Origin: Rhizobacter sp. SG703
GTDB lineage: Bacteria > Pseudomonadota > Gammaproteobacteria > Burkholderiales > Burkholderiaceae_C
Direction: 5' to 3'
DNA: 64,000 bases
Assembly: GCF_012275445.1 (NCBI RefSeq)
Contig: NZ_JAAZQK010000010.1
Location: forward strand, 62,001 to 126,000
Shown: in pieces, positions 42,531-53,738 of the stretch
Position numbering within the stretch: position 1 is the stretch's first letter
Layout of the letters: the number at the start of each line of letters is the position of its first letter
Program-made: the position numbers and the translations under genes
The notes under the pieces: generated by a model
Seen by the model: only the letters and a program-made list of their open reading frames with translations
What the model was told of the DNA's origin: nothing
The model's database searches: none

Positions 42531-43474
42531 GCGGATTTCCTTGAAGGCGTGACGGGAGAGGGGACAGGAGACGAATCGGAAGAGAACGGCGGCGACGACG
42601 CCGCGTGCGTCGGCATCTTGCGCCCGACGAACACCGTGGCGATCACCGCCAGCGAGAAGAAGACGGTCGTCGCCGACAACCGCTCGCCGAGCACCGGCAC
42701 CGCCAGCAGCATCGACAGGAAGGGCTGCAGCAATTGCACCTGGCTCACCCGCAGCGTGCCACCGAGCGCCAGCCCGCGGTACCACGCGAAGAAACCGAGC
42801 CACATCGAGAACAGCGTGACATAGCCGAAGCCGACCCACGCGCCGGCGCGCACCGGCTGCGCCGGCCAGGTCCAGCCCATCAGCGGCAGCGTGAACGGCA
42901 GGCTGATCACGAGCACCCAGCAGATCACGTGCTCGCCGTGCCATTGCCGCGACAGGTGCGCGCCGGCGACGTAGCCGATCGAGCCGCTGACGACGGCCAG
43001 CAGCAACAGGCCGTCGGCCCGGCCCAGCCCGCTGCCCGATTGCGCCGCGAAAGCGAGCACCAGCGCGCAGCCGACCGCCGCACACGCCCAGAATCCGACC
43101 GACGGCCGCTGGCGGAAGAACAGCGCCGCCGCGATCGCGGTGCCCAGCGGCAGCACCCCGGTGATCACCGCGGCATGCATCGCATCGACCTCGCGCAACC
43201 CGAGGCCGAGGAACAGCGGGAAGCCGACCACCGTGCCGGCGGCGCTGACCGCCAGCGCCGTCCATTGCCGGCCGCGCGGCCGCGGCGCGCCGGTCAGCAG
43301 CAGGTAGAACACGCTCAGCACGCCGGCCAGCGCGGCGCGCCCGGCGACGACGAACAGCGGCGACAGCTGCGGGTCGGCGGCCGGCCCGACGGCCAGGCGC
43401 GTCATCGGCGTCGTCATCGCGAAGATCGCGACGCCCAGAAAGCCCAGCCACAACCCCTTGCGCTCGATGTCCAT
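42527..43474 (-). CDS. EamA/DMT-family transporter
   Basis: The protein has 315 residues with two EamA repeats: IFAMTTPMTRLAVGPAADPQLSPLFVVAGRA and LREVDAMHAAVITGVLPLGTAIAAALFFRQRPS, then the second set to AVPVLGERLSATTVFFSLAVIATVF. It is the first gene of the minus-strand operon EamA-aminotransferase-phzF and divergent from a MocR regulator. ATG 43474 opens into the first helix; the longer frame to 43549 is upstream region. Confidence 0.9.
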   Translation of the reverse strand: MDIERKGLWLGFLGVAIFAMTTPMTRLAVGPAADPQLSPLFVVAGRAALAGVLSVFYLLLTGAPRPRGRQWTALAVSAAGTVVGFPLFLGLGLREVDAMHAAVITGVLPLGTAIAAALFFRQRPSVGFWACAAVGCALVLAFAAQSGSGLGRADGLLLLAVVSGSIGYVAGAHLSRQWHGEHVICWVLVISLPFTLPLMGWTWPAQPVRAGAWVGFGYVTLFSMWLGFFAWYRGLALGGTLRVSQVQLLQPFLSMLLAVPVLGERLSATTVFFSLAVIATVFVGRKMPTHAASSPPFSSDSSPVPSPVTPSRKSA

Positions 43475-43493
43475 GCGCCAGTCTAGGCGCTGC

Positions 43494-43547
43494 GACCAAC
43501 ACAGGGCCGGTACACTCACCCGTCTCAGATTGCGCACTGTATTGGTC
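43494..43547. promoter_or_regulatory. Inverted-repeat operator between the EamA operon and the MocR gene
   Basis: GACCAACACAG (43494-43504) and CTGTATTGGTC (43537-43547) are inverted copies with one mismatch, centre to centre 43 bases, about four DNA turns. They lie in the 86-base divergent promoter region. MocR regulators bind spaced half-sites here, so this is the likely operator for both directions. Confidence 0.65.
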
Positions 43548-43560
43548 ACCTCGCCAGCAC

Positions 43561-45063
43561 ATGAACCCGCTTGCCCCGCTCGATCCGCTGTCCCGCCACG
43601 CCGATGCCACGCTGACCGAGCAGCTGTCCGGCCGCTTCGCCGAGCGCATCCGGCAGCGGCTGCTCGCGCCGGGCTCGCGGCTGCCGTCGGTGCGCGACTG
43701 TGCGCGCCGGCACGGCGTCAGCGCCTACACGGTGGTCGCCGCCTACGACCAGCTGCTGGCGCAGGGGTTGGTCGAGGCCCGCAAGCAGCGCGGCTTCTTC
43801 GTGCGCGAACAGCACCCGCGCGATGCCGGTCGGGCCGCCGCAGCGGCGGCGCCGGCCGCCGCCGACCCGGTCGCCCGTCCGCGCGCGCCGCTCAGCGCGA
43901 TCGCGCTGGTGCGCAGCATGTTCCAGCCGCCGGGCGCGCGGCCGATGCCGGGACTGGGCACGCTGCCGTCGGAATGGCTGGACCTGCCGATGCTCAGCAC
44001 CGCGCTGCGCCGCGTCAGCAGCGGCACGCAGCTGGCCGCGCTGGCGCTGCAGTACGGCGAGCCGGCCGGCGACCTGCGGCTGCGCCGGGCGCTGTCGCAG
44101 CGGCTGGTCGACTTCGGCGTGAAGGCCGCGCCGGAGCAGATCGTCACCAGCTTCGGCGCCACCCATGCGCTGGACATCGTCACCCGCAGCCTGACCCATG
44201 CCGGCGACACCGTGCTGGTCGACGAACCCGGCTGGTCGGTCGAGTTCGCGCGGCTGGCGGCGCTCGGCCTGCGCGTGCTGCCGGTGCCACGCGGCGAGGA
44301 CGGCCCCGACCTCGCGGTGATGGAACGGCTGATCGAGGCCCAGAAGCCGCACGAGCGGCCGCGGCTGTACATCACCGTCTCGGTGCTGCACAACCCGACC
44401 GGCGCGACGCTCGCGCTCGGCCACGCGCACCGGCTGCTGAAGCTGGCGCAGGCGCACGGGCTGCACATCGTCGAGGACGACACCTACGCCCACCTGGCGC
44501 CACCGCATCTGCCGCGGCTGGCGGCGCTCGACGCGCTGGAGCGCACGATCTACATCTCCGGCTTCTCGAAGATCCTGGTGCCGAACTGGCGGGTCGGCTA
44601 TCTGGCAGCGCCGCCCGGGCTGGTCGACCGCTTCGTCGACACCAAGCTGCTTGGCAGCCTGACCACCACCAGCCTGACCGAGCAGGCGCTCGCCCACTGC
44701 CTCGAGCAGGGCCTGCTGCGCCGCCATGCCGAGCGCGTGATGGCCCGGCTGGATGCGGCCCGGGCGCGCTCGGTGCAGTTGGCCGAAGCGGCGGGCTGCC
44801 GGTTCGCGGCCACGCCGCGCGGCCTGTTCGGCTGGGTCGACACCGGCGTCGACACCGAACGGCTGTCGCAGGTGATGCTGGACGGCGGCTGGCTGCTCGC
44901 GCCGGGGTCGATCTTCCATGCCACACCCCGCCCGAGCACGCTGATGCGCATCAACTTCGCGACCACGCAGGATGCGCAGTTCTGGCAGGCGCTGCAGCGC
45001 GCCCGCGACGCGCCCGGCATGGCGACACCCCGGAATCCGGGCTTTTCAGCGCCAGCCCGGTGA
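43561..45063 (+). CDS. MocR-type GntR/aminotransferase transcriptional regulator
   Basis: The protein has 500 residues. The GntR winged helix (LPSVRDCARRHGVSAYTVVAAYDQLLAQGLVEARKQRGFFV) is followed by an Ala-rich linker and an aminotransferase-like domain with the PLP lysine in ISGFSKILVPNWRVGYL. It is divergent from the EamA-aminotransferase-phzF operon, which it probably controls through the repeat in the shared promoter region. The Ala/Pro linker near residue 90 is typical of the family. Confidence 0.92.
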   Translation: MNPLAPLDPLSRHADATLTEQLSGRFAERIRQRLLAPGSRLPSVRDCARRHGVSAYTVVAAYDQLLAQGLVEARKQRGFFVREQHPRDAGRAAAAAAPAAADPVARPRAPLSAIALVRSMFQPPGARPMPGLGTLPSEWLDLPMLSTALRRVSSGTQLAALALQYGEPAGDLRLRRALSQRLVDFGVKAAPEQIVTSFGATHALDIVTRSLTHAGDTVLVDEPGWSVEFARLAALGLRVLPVPRGEDGPDLAVMERLIEAQKPHERPRLYITVSVLHNPTGATLALGHAHRLLKLAQAHGLHIVEDDTYAHLAPPHLPRLAALDALERTIYISGFSKILVPNWRVGYLAAPPGLVDRFVDTKLLGSLTTTSLTEQALAHCLEQGLLRRHAERVMARLDAARARSVQLAEAAGCRFAATPRGLFGWVDTGVDTERLSQVMLDGGWLLAPGSIFHATPRPSTLMRINFATTQDAQFWQALQRARDAPGMATPRNPGFSAPAR

Positions 45064-45096
45064 CCTACAGTCACACCTTCTTGCATTCCCGAGTCC

Positions 45097-45855
45097 ATGT
45101 TCGAGCCCACCATCCCGTTCGGCGAGCCGGAACTGATGCGCGTCAGCGCCTTCGAGCGCTACCTGCATGAGCCGGGCGGCCCGCGCGCGCTCGGCGAGGT
45201 CGCCGACAGCAGCCTGCGCGGCGCGACACTCAGCCCGTCGCTGCTGGCCGACCTGAGCCGCTTCGAGCGGGCCGGCCAGGCCTCCGAGGTGCTCGACGTG
45301 CTGGCCGCCTGCGTGCGGCATTCGCAGCAGGTCGTGATCCACCTGCAGATGGGCGAGGCGGTGGTGCCGCTGACGGTCTTCGCACGCGAACGCCTGGTGC
45401 ACTGCCCGATCAGCCTCGATGCCCTGCTGCGCGAGCGGCCGACCGAATTGCGCGTGATGCACGTCGAGCCGGCGGTGCTGCGGCCGCCGGGCGACGAAGA
45501 GCTGTCGCTGGTGGCCGACGAGCAGCACTACCACTCGCTCGGGCCGGTGCTGTGGGAACTCGCGCTGCGCGGCTCGCGCGGCACGCTGCTGCCGGAGATC
45601 GCCGGGCCGGTGGCCTACCGCGTCGCGCCCGGCTTCGCGATGGGCGGCCTGCGCGCCGGCGGCCTGTTGCGCGCCGCGGTGCAGCGGTTGCAGGGCGACC
45701 GCTCGTCGCTGCGCGAGATGGCCGACTGGCCGGGCTTCGACAGCTCGCGCGCGGCGCGGCTGCTGAACGCGCTGTACCTGCAATCGGGGCTGATCATCAG
45801 CCGCTCGCACCGCAATGCGATCGGCGAATCGTGGTTCGGCGCGCTCGGGCGCTGA
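45097..45855 (+). CDS. Unrecognised protein of 252 residues
   Basis: I do not recognise a family. It is soluble, has no signal peptide, and starts FEPTIPFGEPELMRVSAFERYL. A mixed alpha/beta central part (VVIHLQMGEAVVPLTVFARERLVHC) is followed by a region rich in Leu and Arg. The last ~45 residues (SSLREMADWPGFDSSRAARLLNALYLQSGLIISRSH) look like a winged-helix-type unit, as in ArsR- or PatA-like output domains. Codon use matches its neighbours, so it is a real gene. It follows the MocR gene by 33 bases and converges with the ABC-F gene. Confidence 0.7.
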   Translation: MFEPTIPFGEPELMRVSAFERYLHEPGGPRALGEVADSSLRGATLSPSLLADLSRFERAGQASEVLDVLAACVRHSQQVVIHLQMGEAVVPLTVFARERLVHCPISLDALLRERPTELRVMHVEPAVLRPPGDEELSLVADEQHYHSLGPVLWELALRGSRGTLLPEIAGPVAYRVAPGFAMGGLRAGGLLRAAVQRLQGDRSSLREMADWPGFDSSRAARLLNALYLQSGLIISRSHRNAIGESWFGALGR

Positions 45856-45868
45856 GCAAGCCGCCCCG

Positions 45869-47755
<1,887 letters not shown>

Positions 47756-47800
47756 GGAGAAACCAGCGGAGGAAACCGCGATTATCCCGTGCCCGCGGTT

Positions 47801-48745
47801 TCAGGGAAGCTTGGCTTCCAGCGCGTCGACGAACATCTCGGCGACGTCGAATCCTGCCTGCTGCGCGATCTCCTGGAAACAGGTCGGGCTGGTCACGTTG
47901 ATCTCGGTCAGGCTGTCGCCGATGATGTCGAGCCCGACCAGCAGCAGCCCGCGCGCCGCGAGCACCGGGCCGAGCGCTTCGGCGATCTCGCGGTCGCGCG
48001 TGGACAGCGGCTGCGCGACGCCCTTGCCGCCGGCCGCCAGGTTGCCGCGGATCTCGCTGCCCTGCGGAATGCGCGCCAGCGAGAACGGCACCGGCACCCC
48101 GCCGATCACCAGCACGCGCTTGTCGCCGTGCACGATCTCCGGCAGGTAGCGCTGCACCATCACGGTCTGCGTGCCGCCCTTGTTCAGCGTCTCGGTGATG
48201 CTGCCCAGGTTCAGTCCGTCGGGCCCGACGCGGAAGATGCCCATGCCGCCCATGCCGTCGAGCGGCTTCAGGATGATGTCGTGGTGCACGCCATGGAAGC
48301 GCTTGATCTCGGCCTCGTCGCGCGTGACGATCGTCGGGCCGATGAAGTCCGGGAATTCCAGGATCGCGAGTTTCTCGGGGTGGTCGCGCAGCGCGGCCGG
48401 CTTGTTGAAGACGCGGGCGCCTTCGCGCTCGGCCTGCTGCAGCAGGTGGGTGGCGTAGAAGTACTCGCTGTCGAACGGCGGGTCCTTGCGCATCAGCACC
48501 GCGGTGGCATCGGCCAGCGCCAGCGTCTGCGCCGGCTGCTCGGCGAACCAGGCCTGCGGGTCGCTGGTGACGGTGAACGGCCGCACCTTCGCCTGCACGC
48601 GGCCGCCGCGCTCCCAGACCAGGTCGCGCGGCTCGCAGGCGGCCAGCAGGTGGCCGCGGCGGGCGGCTTCGCGCATCATCGCGAAGGTCGAATCCTTGTA
48701 GGTCTTGAAGCCTTCCAGCGGGTCGGCAACGAACAGCAGCGTCAT
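47801..48745 (-). CDS. gshB: Glutathione synthetase
   Basis: The protein has 314 residues and is an ATP-grasp ligase joining glycine to gamma-glutamylcysteine. Visible parts are FVADPLEGFKTYKDSTFAMM at the start, RKDPPFDSEYFYATHLL, KPLDGMGGMGIFRV in the ATP-grasp loop and the end GLDIIGDSLTEINVTSPT. It is in the same strand as gshA, from which it is separated by benE and kup. Confidence 0.96.
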   Translation of the reverse strand: MTLLFVADPLEGFKTYKDSTFAMMREAARRGHLLAACEPRDLVWERGGRVQAKVRPFTVTSDPQAWFAEQPAQTLALADATAVLMRKDPPFDSEYFYATHLLQQAEREGARVFNKPAALRDHPEKLAILEFPDFIGPTIVTRDEAEIKRFHGVHHDIILKPLDGMGGMGIFRVGPDGLNLGSITETLNKGGTQTVMVQRYLPEIVHGDKRVLVIGGVPVPFSLARIPQGSEIRGNLAAGGKGVAQPLSTRDREIAEALGPVLAARGLLLVGLDIIGDSLTEINVTSPTCFQEIAQQAGFDVAEMFVDALEAKLP

Positions 48746-48765
48746 GGCGGGGCTCTCTCTGTCGG

Positions 48766-49950
48766 TCAGGCGGCGATGCGGGGCCGCCACTGTTGCACAA
48801 AAAGCGCGAGCGCGCCGGCGACCACGCCCCAGAACGCCGAGCCGATGCCCCACAGGCTCAGGCCGCTCAGCGTGACGAGGAAGGTGATCAGCGCGGCTTC
48901 GCGGTGCGCGTCGTCCTTCAGCGCTGCCGCGAGCCCGTTGCCGATGGTGCCGAGCAGCGCAAGCCCGGCGATGGCAACCACCAGCTCGCGCGGAAACGCC
49001 GTCAGCACGCCGGTGACCGCCGCGCCGAACAGCCCGATCACGCAGTAGACCAGCCCGCAGGCGACCGCGGCCATGTAGCGGCGGCCCTTGTCTTCATGTG
49101 CTTCGCGGCCCATGCAGATCGCCGCGGTGATCGCCGACAGGTTCAGCGCGAACGCGCCGAACGGCGCGAGCAGCAGCGTCGCGAGGCCGGAGAGCGTGAT
49201 CAGTTTCGAGACCGGCATGTCGTAGCCGGCCGCCCGGATCGCCGCGACGCCGGGCAGGTTCTGCGACGCCATCGTGACGATGAACAGCGGCAGCGCGAGG
49301 CTGACCAGCGCCGGCAGCGTGAACACCGGCATCGTGAACACCGGCACCGTCAGCGCCAACGAGACGGCGCCCAAATGCAACTTCCCCTGCAGCGCGGCGA
49401 AGAGGGTGCCCGCCGCCAGCACGCCCGGCACCGCATAGCGCGGCCACAGGCGGCGGCCGACCAGGTAGGTGGCGAGCATCAGCAGCACCAGCGCGAAGGC
49501 CGACTTCAGCGCGACGAAGGCATCGAGCCCGAAGCGCGCGAGCACGCCGGCGAGCAAGGCGCTCGCGATCGGCATCGGGATGCGCCCCATCAGCCGCTCG
49601 AACCAGCCGGTGACGCCGAACAGCGTGACCAGCGCCGCGCTGACAAGAAAGGCCCCCACCGCCTCCGGCAGGTGGAAGCCCCCGCTGGCCGCTGCGGTGG
49701 CGAGCACCGCCGCCCCCGGCGTCGACCACGCGATCATGACCGGCTGGCGCAGCCACAACGAAGGCAGCACCGAGCACAGTCCCATGCCAAGCCCAAGTGC
49801 CCACATCCACGAACTGATCTCGGCCGGCCCGGCACCCAGCGCCTGTGCGGCCGAGAACACGATCGCGACCGAGCTGGTGAACCCGACGAGGACGGCGACG
49901 AAGCCGGCGACGAAAGCGGAGAGCGACATGTCGGAGAGGCGAATGTTCAT
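48766..49950 (-). CDS. BenE-family benzoate/H+ symporter-like transporter
   Basis: The protein has 394 residues with about 12 helices. Family motifs are GFVAVLVGFTSSVAIVFSAAQALGA, WSTPGAAVLATA, and PLFIVTMASQNLPGVAAIRAAGY. BenE imports benzoate in aromatic degraders, but no benzoate-pathway genes are in the window, so the substrate is not certain (YdcO-like proteins are uncharacterised). ATG 49950 is used; an in-frame extension to 50031 exists but reads as leader. Confidence 0.9.
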   Translation of the reverse strand: MNIRLSDMSLSAFVAGFVAVLVGFTSSVAIVFSAAQALGAGPAEISSWMWALGLGMGLCSVLPSLWLRQPVMIAWSTPGAAVLATAAASGGFHLPEAVGAFLVSAALVTLFGVTGWFERLMGRIPMPIASALLAGVLARFGLDAFVALKSAFALVLLMLATYLVGRRLWPRYAVPGVLAAGTLFAALQGKLHLGAVSLALTVPVFTMPVFTLPALVSLALPLFIVTMASQNLPGVAAIRAAGYDMPVSKLITLSGLATLLLAPFGAFALNLSAITAAICMGREAHEDKGRRYMAAVACGLVYCVIGLFGAAVTGVLTAFPRELVVAIAGLALLGTIGNGLAAALKDDAHREAALITFLVTLSGLSLWGIGSAFWGVVAGALALFVQQWRPRIAA

Positions 49951-50120
49951 CCGGATTAGCCTATCAAACGACTGCAGCCGAGACGATGCGAAGCGAGTCG
50001 TGCGAGAAAAGAGGAAGGGCAACAATCCCAATCAAGGCTCGATGGGCAGCGGCGTGGCAGTGTTGTCCGCAGCGTGCAGAACGAGCCGTATGGTGTGCGT
50101 TGAGGCTCTTTGCTTTGGTT

Positions 50121-50166
50121 ACTTTCATTTGAGCCCAAATGAAAGTGACTCGCCCGCCGGGGCGAG
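50121..50166. repeat. Tandem palindromic element, probable dispersed repeat and terminator
   Basis: Two hairpins stand three bases apart: ACTTTCATTTG-AGCC-CAAATGAAAGT (perfect 11-base arms, 50121-50146) and CTCGCCC-GCCG-GGGCGAG (50149-50166). They lie in the 253-base gap downstream of kup and upstream of benE. From memory, this ACTTT-loop-AAAGTGACTCGCC type of sequence recurs in intergenic spaces of Burkholderiales. It may terminate kup transcription. Confidence 0.6.
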
Positions 50167-50203
50167 ACCCGGCAGCAGCCTCACGCCGTGAACAAGAAGC
50201 CGT

Positions 50204-52078
50204 TCAGATTTCCACCTTGGAGCCCAGCTCAACAACCCGGTTGGTCGGCAAGCTGAGGAAGTCCGCCGCCGCCGCCGCATTGCGGTGCATCCCCGCGAAC
50301 AGCTTCTCCCGCCAGCTCGCCATCCCGCTGCCGAAGGTCGGAATCACGATGTCCCGCGACAGGAAGTACGACGTCTCCATGTCGTCCATCTGGCAGCCCC
50401 GCGTGCGCAGGAAGGCCAGCGCCTCCGGCACGTCGGGCTCGTTCTTGAAGCCGAAGTGCACCGTCACCTGCCAGCAGTCGCGGCCGAGCGGCTCCATCTC
50501 GCAGCGCTTCTCGAAGCCGATCCACGGCACTTCGTGCAGCTTCACGGTGACGAACAGGTTGGTCTCGTGCAGCACCTTGTTGTGCTTCAGGTTGTGCAGC
50601 AGCGCGTTCGGCGTCAGCCCCTGCTCGCTGACCAGGAACACCGCGGTGCCGGCCACGCGCGTCGGCGGGCTGACGAACACCGCGTCGAGGAAACTCTTCA
50701 GGTCGATCGCGTCCTCGCGCAGGCGCTCGGCCATCAGCCGGCGACCCTGCTTCCAGGTCATCATGATCATGAACATCACGCCGCCGATCACCACCGGGAA
50801 CCAGCCGCCGTCGAATACCTTGATGACGTTGGCGCTGAAGTAGGTGAAGTCGACCAGGAAGAAGAAGCCGGTCGCGGCCACGCTCAGCGACCACGGGTAG
50901 CGCCAGCCGTAGCGGATCACGAAGAAGGTCATCGTGGTGGTGATCAGCATGTCGATCGTCACCGCGATGCCGTAGGCCGCCGCCAGCTTGCTGCTGGAGC
51001 CGAAGGTCACGACCGCCAGCACGATGCAGGCATACAGCCCCCAGTTGACGAACGGCAGGTAGACCTGCCCGGTCTCGCGCACCGAGGTGTGCAGGATGCG
51101 CAGCCGCGGCAGGTAGCCGAGCTGCATCGCCTGCTTCGTGACCGAGAACGCTGCCGTGATCAATGCCTGCGACGCGATCACCGCGGCGGCCGTCGCCAGC
51201 CCGATCAGCGGGTAGACCGCCCACGGCGGCGCCATCTCGTAGAACGGGTTGCGCACGTTCTCCGGGTGCGCCAGCAGCATCGCGCCCTGGCCGAAGTAGT
51301 TCAGCACCAGCGCCGGCATCGCGAGGCTGAACCACGCGACGCGGATCGGGCGCTTGCCGAAGTGGCCCATGTCGGCATACAGCGCTTCGGCGCCGGTCAC
51401 GCACAGCACGATCGAGCCGAGCGCGATGAACGCGATCGTCGGGTGGCCGAGCAGGAAGGACAGCGCGTAGCTCGGGCTCAACGCCGCCAGCACCGCCGGG
51501 TTGGTCGCGATCTGCGACAGCCCGAGCACCGCCAGCACCGCGAACCACAGCACCATCACCGGCCCGAACAGCTTGCCGACCGTCGTGGTGCCGTGGCGCT
51601 GCACCAGGAACAGCAGCGTCAGCACGACCAGCGACAGCGGCACGATGTAGTGGTGCAGGCCGGGTGCCGCGACCTCCAGGCCTTCCATCGCGCCCAGCAC
51701 CGTGATGGCCGGCGTGATCACGCCGTCGCCGAAGAAGATCGCGGTGCCGAAGATGCCCACCATCAGCAGCCGCTTGCGCAGCACCGGCCGGTCTTTCACC
51801 GCCTGCGAGGCCAGCGCCAGCATCGCGATCAGCCCGCCTTCGCCGTTGTTGTCGGCCCGCAGGATCAGCGCCACGTACTTGATCGAGACCACCACCGTCA
51901 GCGTCCAGAACACCAGCGACAGCACGCCGTAGATGTTCTGCGGCGTCAACGGCACGTGGCCGTGGGCGAAAACTTCCTTGAGTGCGTAGAGGGGGCTGGT
52001 GCCGATGTCGCCGTAGACGACGCCGATGGCGCCCAGCGTCAGGGCGGCCAGGCTGGAGCTGGGACGGTGCTGATTCAC
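50204..52078 (-). CDS. kup: Potassium transporter Kup
   Basis: The protein has 624 residues and is a KUP/HAK family H+/K+ symporter. Signatures are the start [50 protein letters not shown], about 12 helices, and a cytoplasmic C-terminal domain ([33 protein letters not shown]). All conserved membrane motifs are present. It is between gshA and benE on the same strand. Confidence 0.96.
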   Translation of the reverse strand: MNQHRPSSSLAALTLGAIGVVYGDIGTSPLYALKEVFAHGHVPLTPQNIYGVLSLVFWTLTVVVSIKYVALILRADNNGEGGLIAMLALASQAVKDRPVLRKRLLMVGIFGTAIFFGDGVITPAITVLGAMEGLEVAAPGLHHYIVPLSLVVLTLLFLVQRHGTTTVGKLFGPVMVLWFAVLAVLGLSQIATNPAVLAALSPSYALSFLLGHPTIAFIALGSIVLCVTGAEALYADMGHFGKRPIRVAWFSLAMPALVLNYFGQGAMLLAHPENVRNPFYEMAPPWAVYPLIGLATAAAVIASQALITAAFSVTKQAMQLGYLPRLRILHTSVRETGQVYLPFVNWGLYACIVLAVVTFGSSSKLAAAYGIAVTIDMLITTTMTFFVIRYGWRYPWSLSVAATGFFFLVDFTYFSANVIKVFDGGWFPVVIGGVMFMIMMTWKQGRRLMAERLREDAIDLKSFLDAVFVSPPTRVAGTAVFLVSEQGLTPNALLHNLKHNKVLHETNLFVTVKLHEVPWIGFEKRCEMEPLGRDCWQVTVHFGFKNEPDVPEALAFLRTRGCQMDDMETSYFLSRDIVIPTFGSGMASWREKLFAGMHRNAAAAADFLSLPTNRVVELGSKVEI

Positions 52079-52169
52079 GATTCACCGCGCTCGCCGAAGG
52101 GGCACGGCTCAATCCAAAGGACGGCCATTGTGCGCCTGCGGAAACGAGCGGAAACAGGTCGACACCCGC

Positions 52170-52191
52170 CACCCCCAAGGCATTGGGGGTG
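52170..52191. terminator. Hairpin downstream of gshA
   Basis: CACCCCCAA-GGCA-TTGGGGGTG is a perfect nine-pair stem with a four-base loop, 43 bases past the gshA stop and 92 bases before the kup start (minus strand). There is no T-run, so intrinsic termination is uncertain; it may also be part of the kup leader. Confidence 0.4.
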
Positions 52192-52233
52192 CATGTTGCA
52201 CTGCAGCAACGACCCTGGTAGAAGGCCTGCGGC

Positions 52234-53529
52234 TTACTCGTAGACCTCAGCGTCCGGGTCCGTGGCTTCCAGCTCGTAGCTGGCCGCCAGCATCGCCAAG
52301 CGAGCGATCACTCCGTACATGTAGAAGCGATTCGGCGCACTCGCCCCGGGCTTGACGCCCGGCTTCGGCAGCTGGTTCGACTCGGCGAAGGCCAGCGGCA
52401 CGAAGCTCGCCCCGGGCGAATTCAGGTTCTCGTCGATGCCGCGCTCGGCGTTGACGCGGTAGAAGCCGCCCACCACATAGCGGTCGATCATGTAGACGAC
52501 CGGCTCGGCGACCGCGTCGTTGACGCGCTCGTAGGTCGGCACGCCTTCCTGCAGGATGACCTCGCTGACCTCCTGGCCGTCCTTGATCACGCTCATCTTG
52601 TTGCGTGCCTTGCGGTTCAGGTCGACCAGGTCCTTCGGGTCGCGCACCGTCATGATGCCCATGCCGTAGGTGCCGGCGTCGGCCTTCACGATGATGAACG
52701 GCTTCTCCTGGATGCCGTATTCCTTGTACTTGCGGCGGATCTTGCCGAGCAGCGCTTCGGCATTGCTCGCCAGGCATTCGGCGCCGGTGCCGTCGCTGAA
52801 ATTGACCTCGCCGCAGCGCGCGAACATCGGGTTGATCAGCCACGGGTCCATGCCCAGCAGCTTCGCGAACTTCTTGGCCACCTCTTCATAGGCCTGGAAG
52901 TGGTTGGTCTTGCGGCGCACCGCCCAGCCGGCGTGCAGCGGCGGCAGCAGGTACTGCTCGTGCAGGTTCTCCAGCACCTTCGGGATGCCGGCCGACAGGT
53001 CGTTGTTCAGCAGGATCGTGCAGGGATCGAAATCCTTCAGCCCGAGACGGCCGCGGGTGCGCAGCAGCGGCTCGACCGTCAGCGAACTGCCGTCGGGCAG
53101 GTCGATCTGGGTCGGCGCCTTGATGGTGTCGTCGAGCGTGCCCAGGCGCACGTTCAGCCCGGCCTGGTGGAAGATCTGCGTCAGCCGCGCGACGTTCATC
53201 AGGTAGAACGTGTTGCGGGTGTGCTTCTCGGGGATCAGCAGCAGGTTCTTCGCTTCGGGGCAGATCTTCTCGATCGCCGCCATCGCCGCCTGCACCGCCA
53301 GCGGCAGCATCTCGGGCGTCAGGTTGTTGAAGCCGCCGGGGAACAGGTTGGTGTCGACCGGCGCCAGCTTGAAGCCGGCGTTGCGCACGTCGACCGAGGT
53401 GTAGAACGGCGGCGTGTGCTCCATCCATTCGAGGCGGAACCAGCGTTCGATGGCCGGCAGCGATTCGAGGATGCGCTGCTCCAGTTCGTTGATCGGGCCG
53501 GTGAGTGCGGTGATGAGATGGGGAACCAT
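52234..53529 (-). CDS. gshA: Glutamate-cysteine ligase (proteobacterial type III)
   Basis: The protein has 431 residues. It matches the GshA form typical of Betaproteobacteria, not the E. coli form: MVPHLITALTGPINELEQRILESLPAIERWFRLEW, VDVRNAGFKLAPVDTNLFPGGFNNL, ILLNNDLSAGIP, IVKADAGTYGMGIMTV and PVVYMIDRYVVGGFYRVN. It joins glutamate and cysteine in glutathione synthesis. It lies next to amtB-glnK, which is conserved in the order. Confidence 0.94.
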   Translation of the reverse strand: MVPHLITALTGPINELEQRILESLPAIERWFRLEWMEHTPPFYTSVDVRNAGFKLAPVDTNLFPGGFNNLTPEMLPLAVQAAMAAIEKICPEAKNLLLIPEKHTRNTFYLMNVARLTQIFHQAGLNVRLGTLDDTIKAPTQIDLPDGSSLTVEPLLRTRGRLGLKDFDPCTILLNNDLSAGIPKVLENLHEQYLLPPLHAGWAVRRKTNHFQAYEEVAKKFAKLLGMDPWLINPMFARCGEVNFSDGTGAECLASNAEALLGKIRRKYKEYGIQEKPFIIVKADAGTYGMGIMTVRDPKDLVDLNRKARNKMSVIKDGQEVSEVILQEGVPTYERVNDAVAEPVVYMIDRYVVGGFYRVNAERGIDENLNSPGASFVPLAFAESNQLPKPGVKPGASAPNRFYMYGVIARLAMLAASYELEATDPDAEVYE

Positions 53530-53662
53530 AAGAGCCCGTTGAACGCCTGGGGATCGCGGATTCTAGGCATCTGGGGTCGCCCGCGTCGATGGCAAGCCGG
53601 GAGGCCCCAGCCGGGATGCGCCTTGTTTGAGGCTTGCATCACGACCGGCCAGTGCCGTTCCG

Positions 53663-53695
53663 GAAAAAAAGAAAAGGCCGCCCGCAGGCGGCCTT
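53663..53695 (-). terminator. Rho-independent terminator of the amtB operon
   Basis: AAGGCCGCC-CGCA-GGCGGCCTT is a perfect nine-pair stem with a four-base loop (53674-53695). On the minus strand it is followed by TTTTCTTTTTTT. It stands 43 bases after the amtB stop and is the clearest intrinsic terminator in the window. Confidence 0.92.
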
Positions 53696-53738
53696 CCCGG
53701 TGTCCCGCGGGCCGAAGCCCGCGCCTCTTCCCGAAAAC

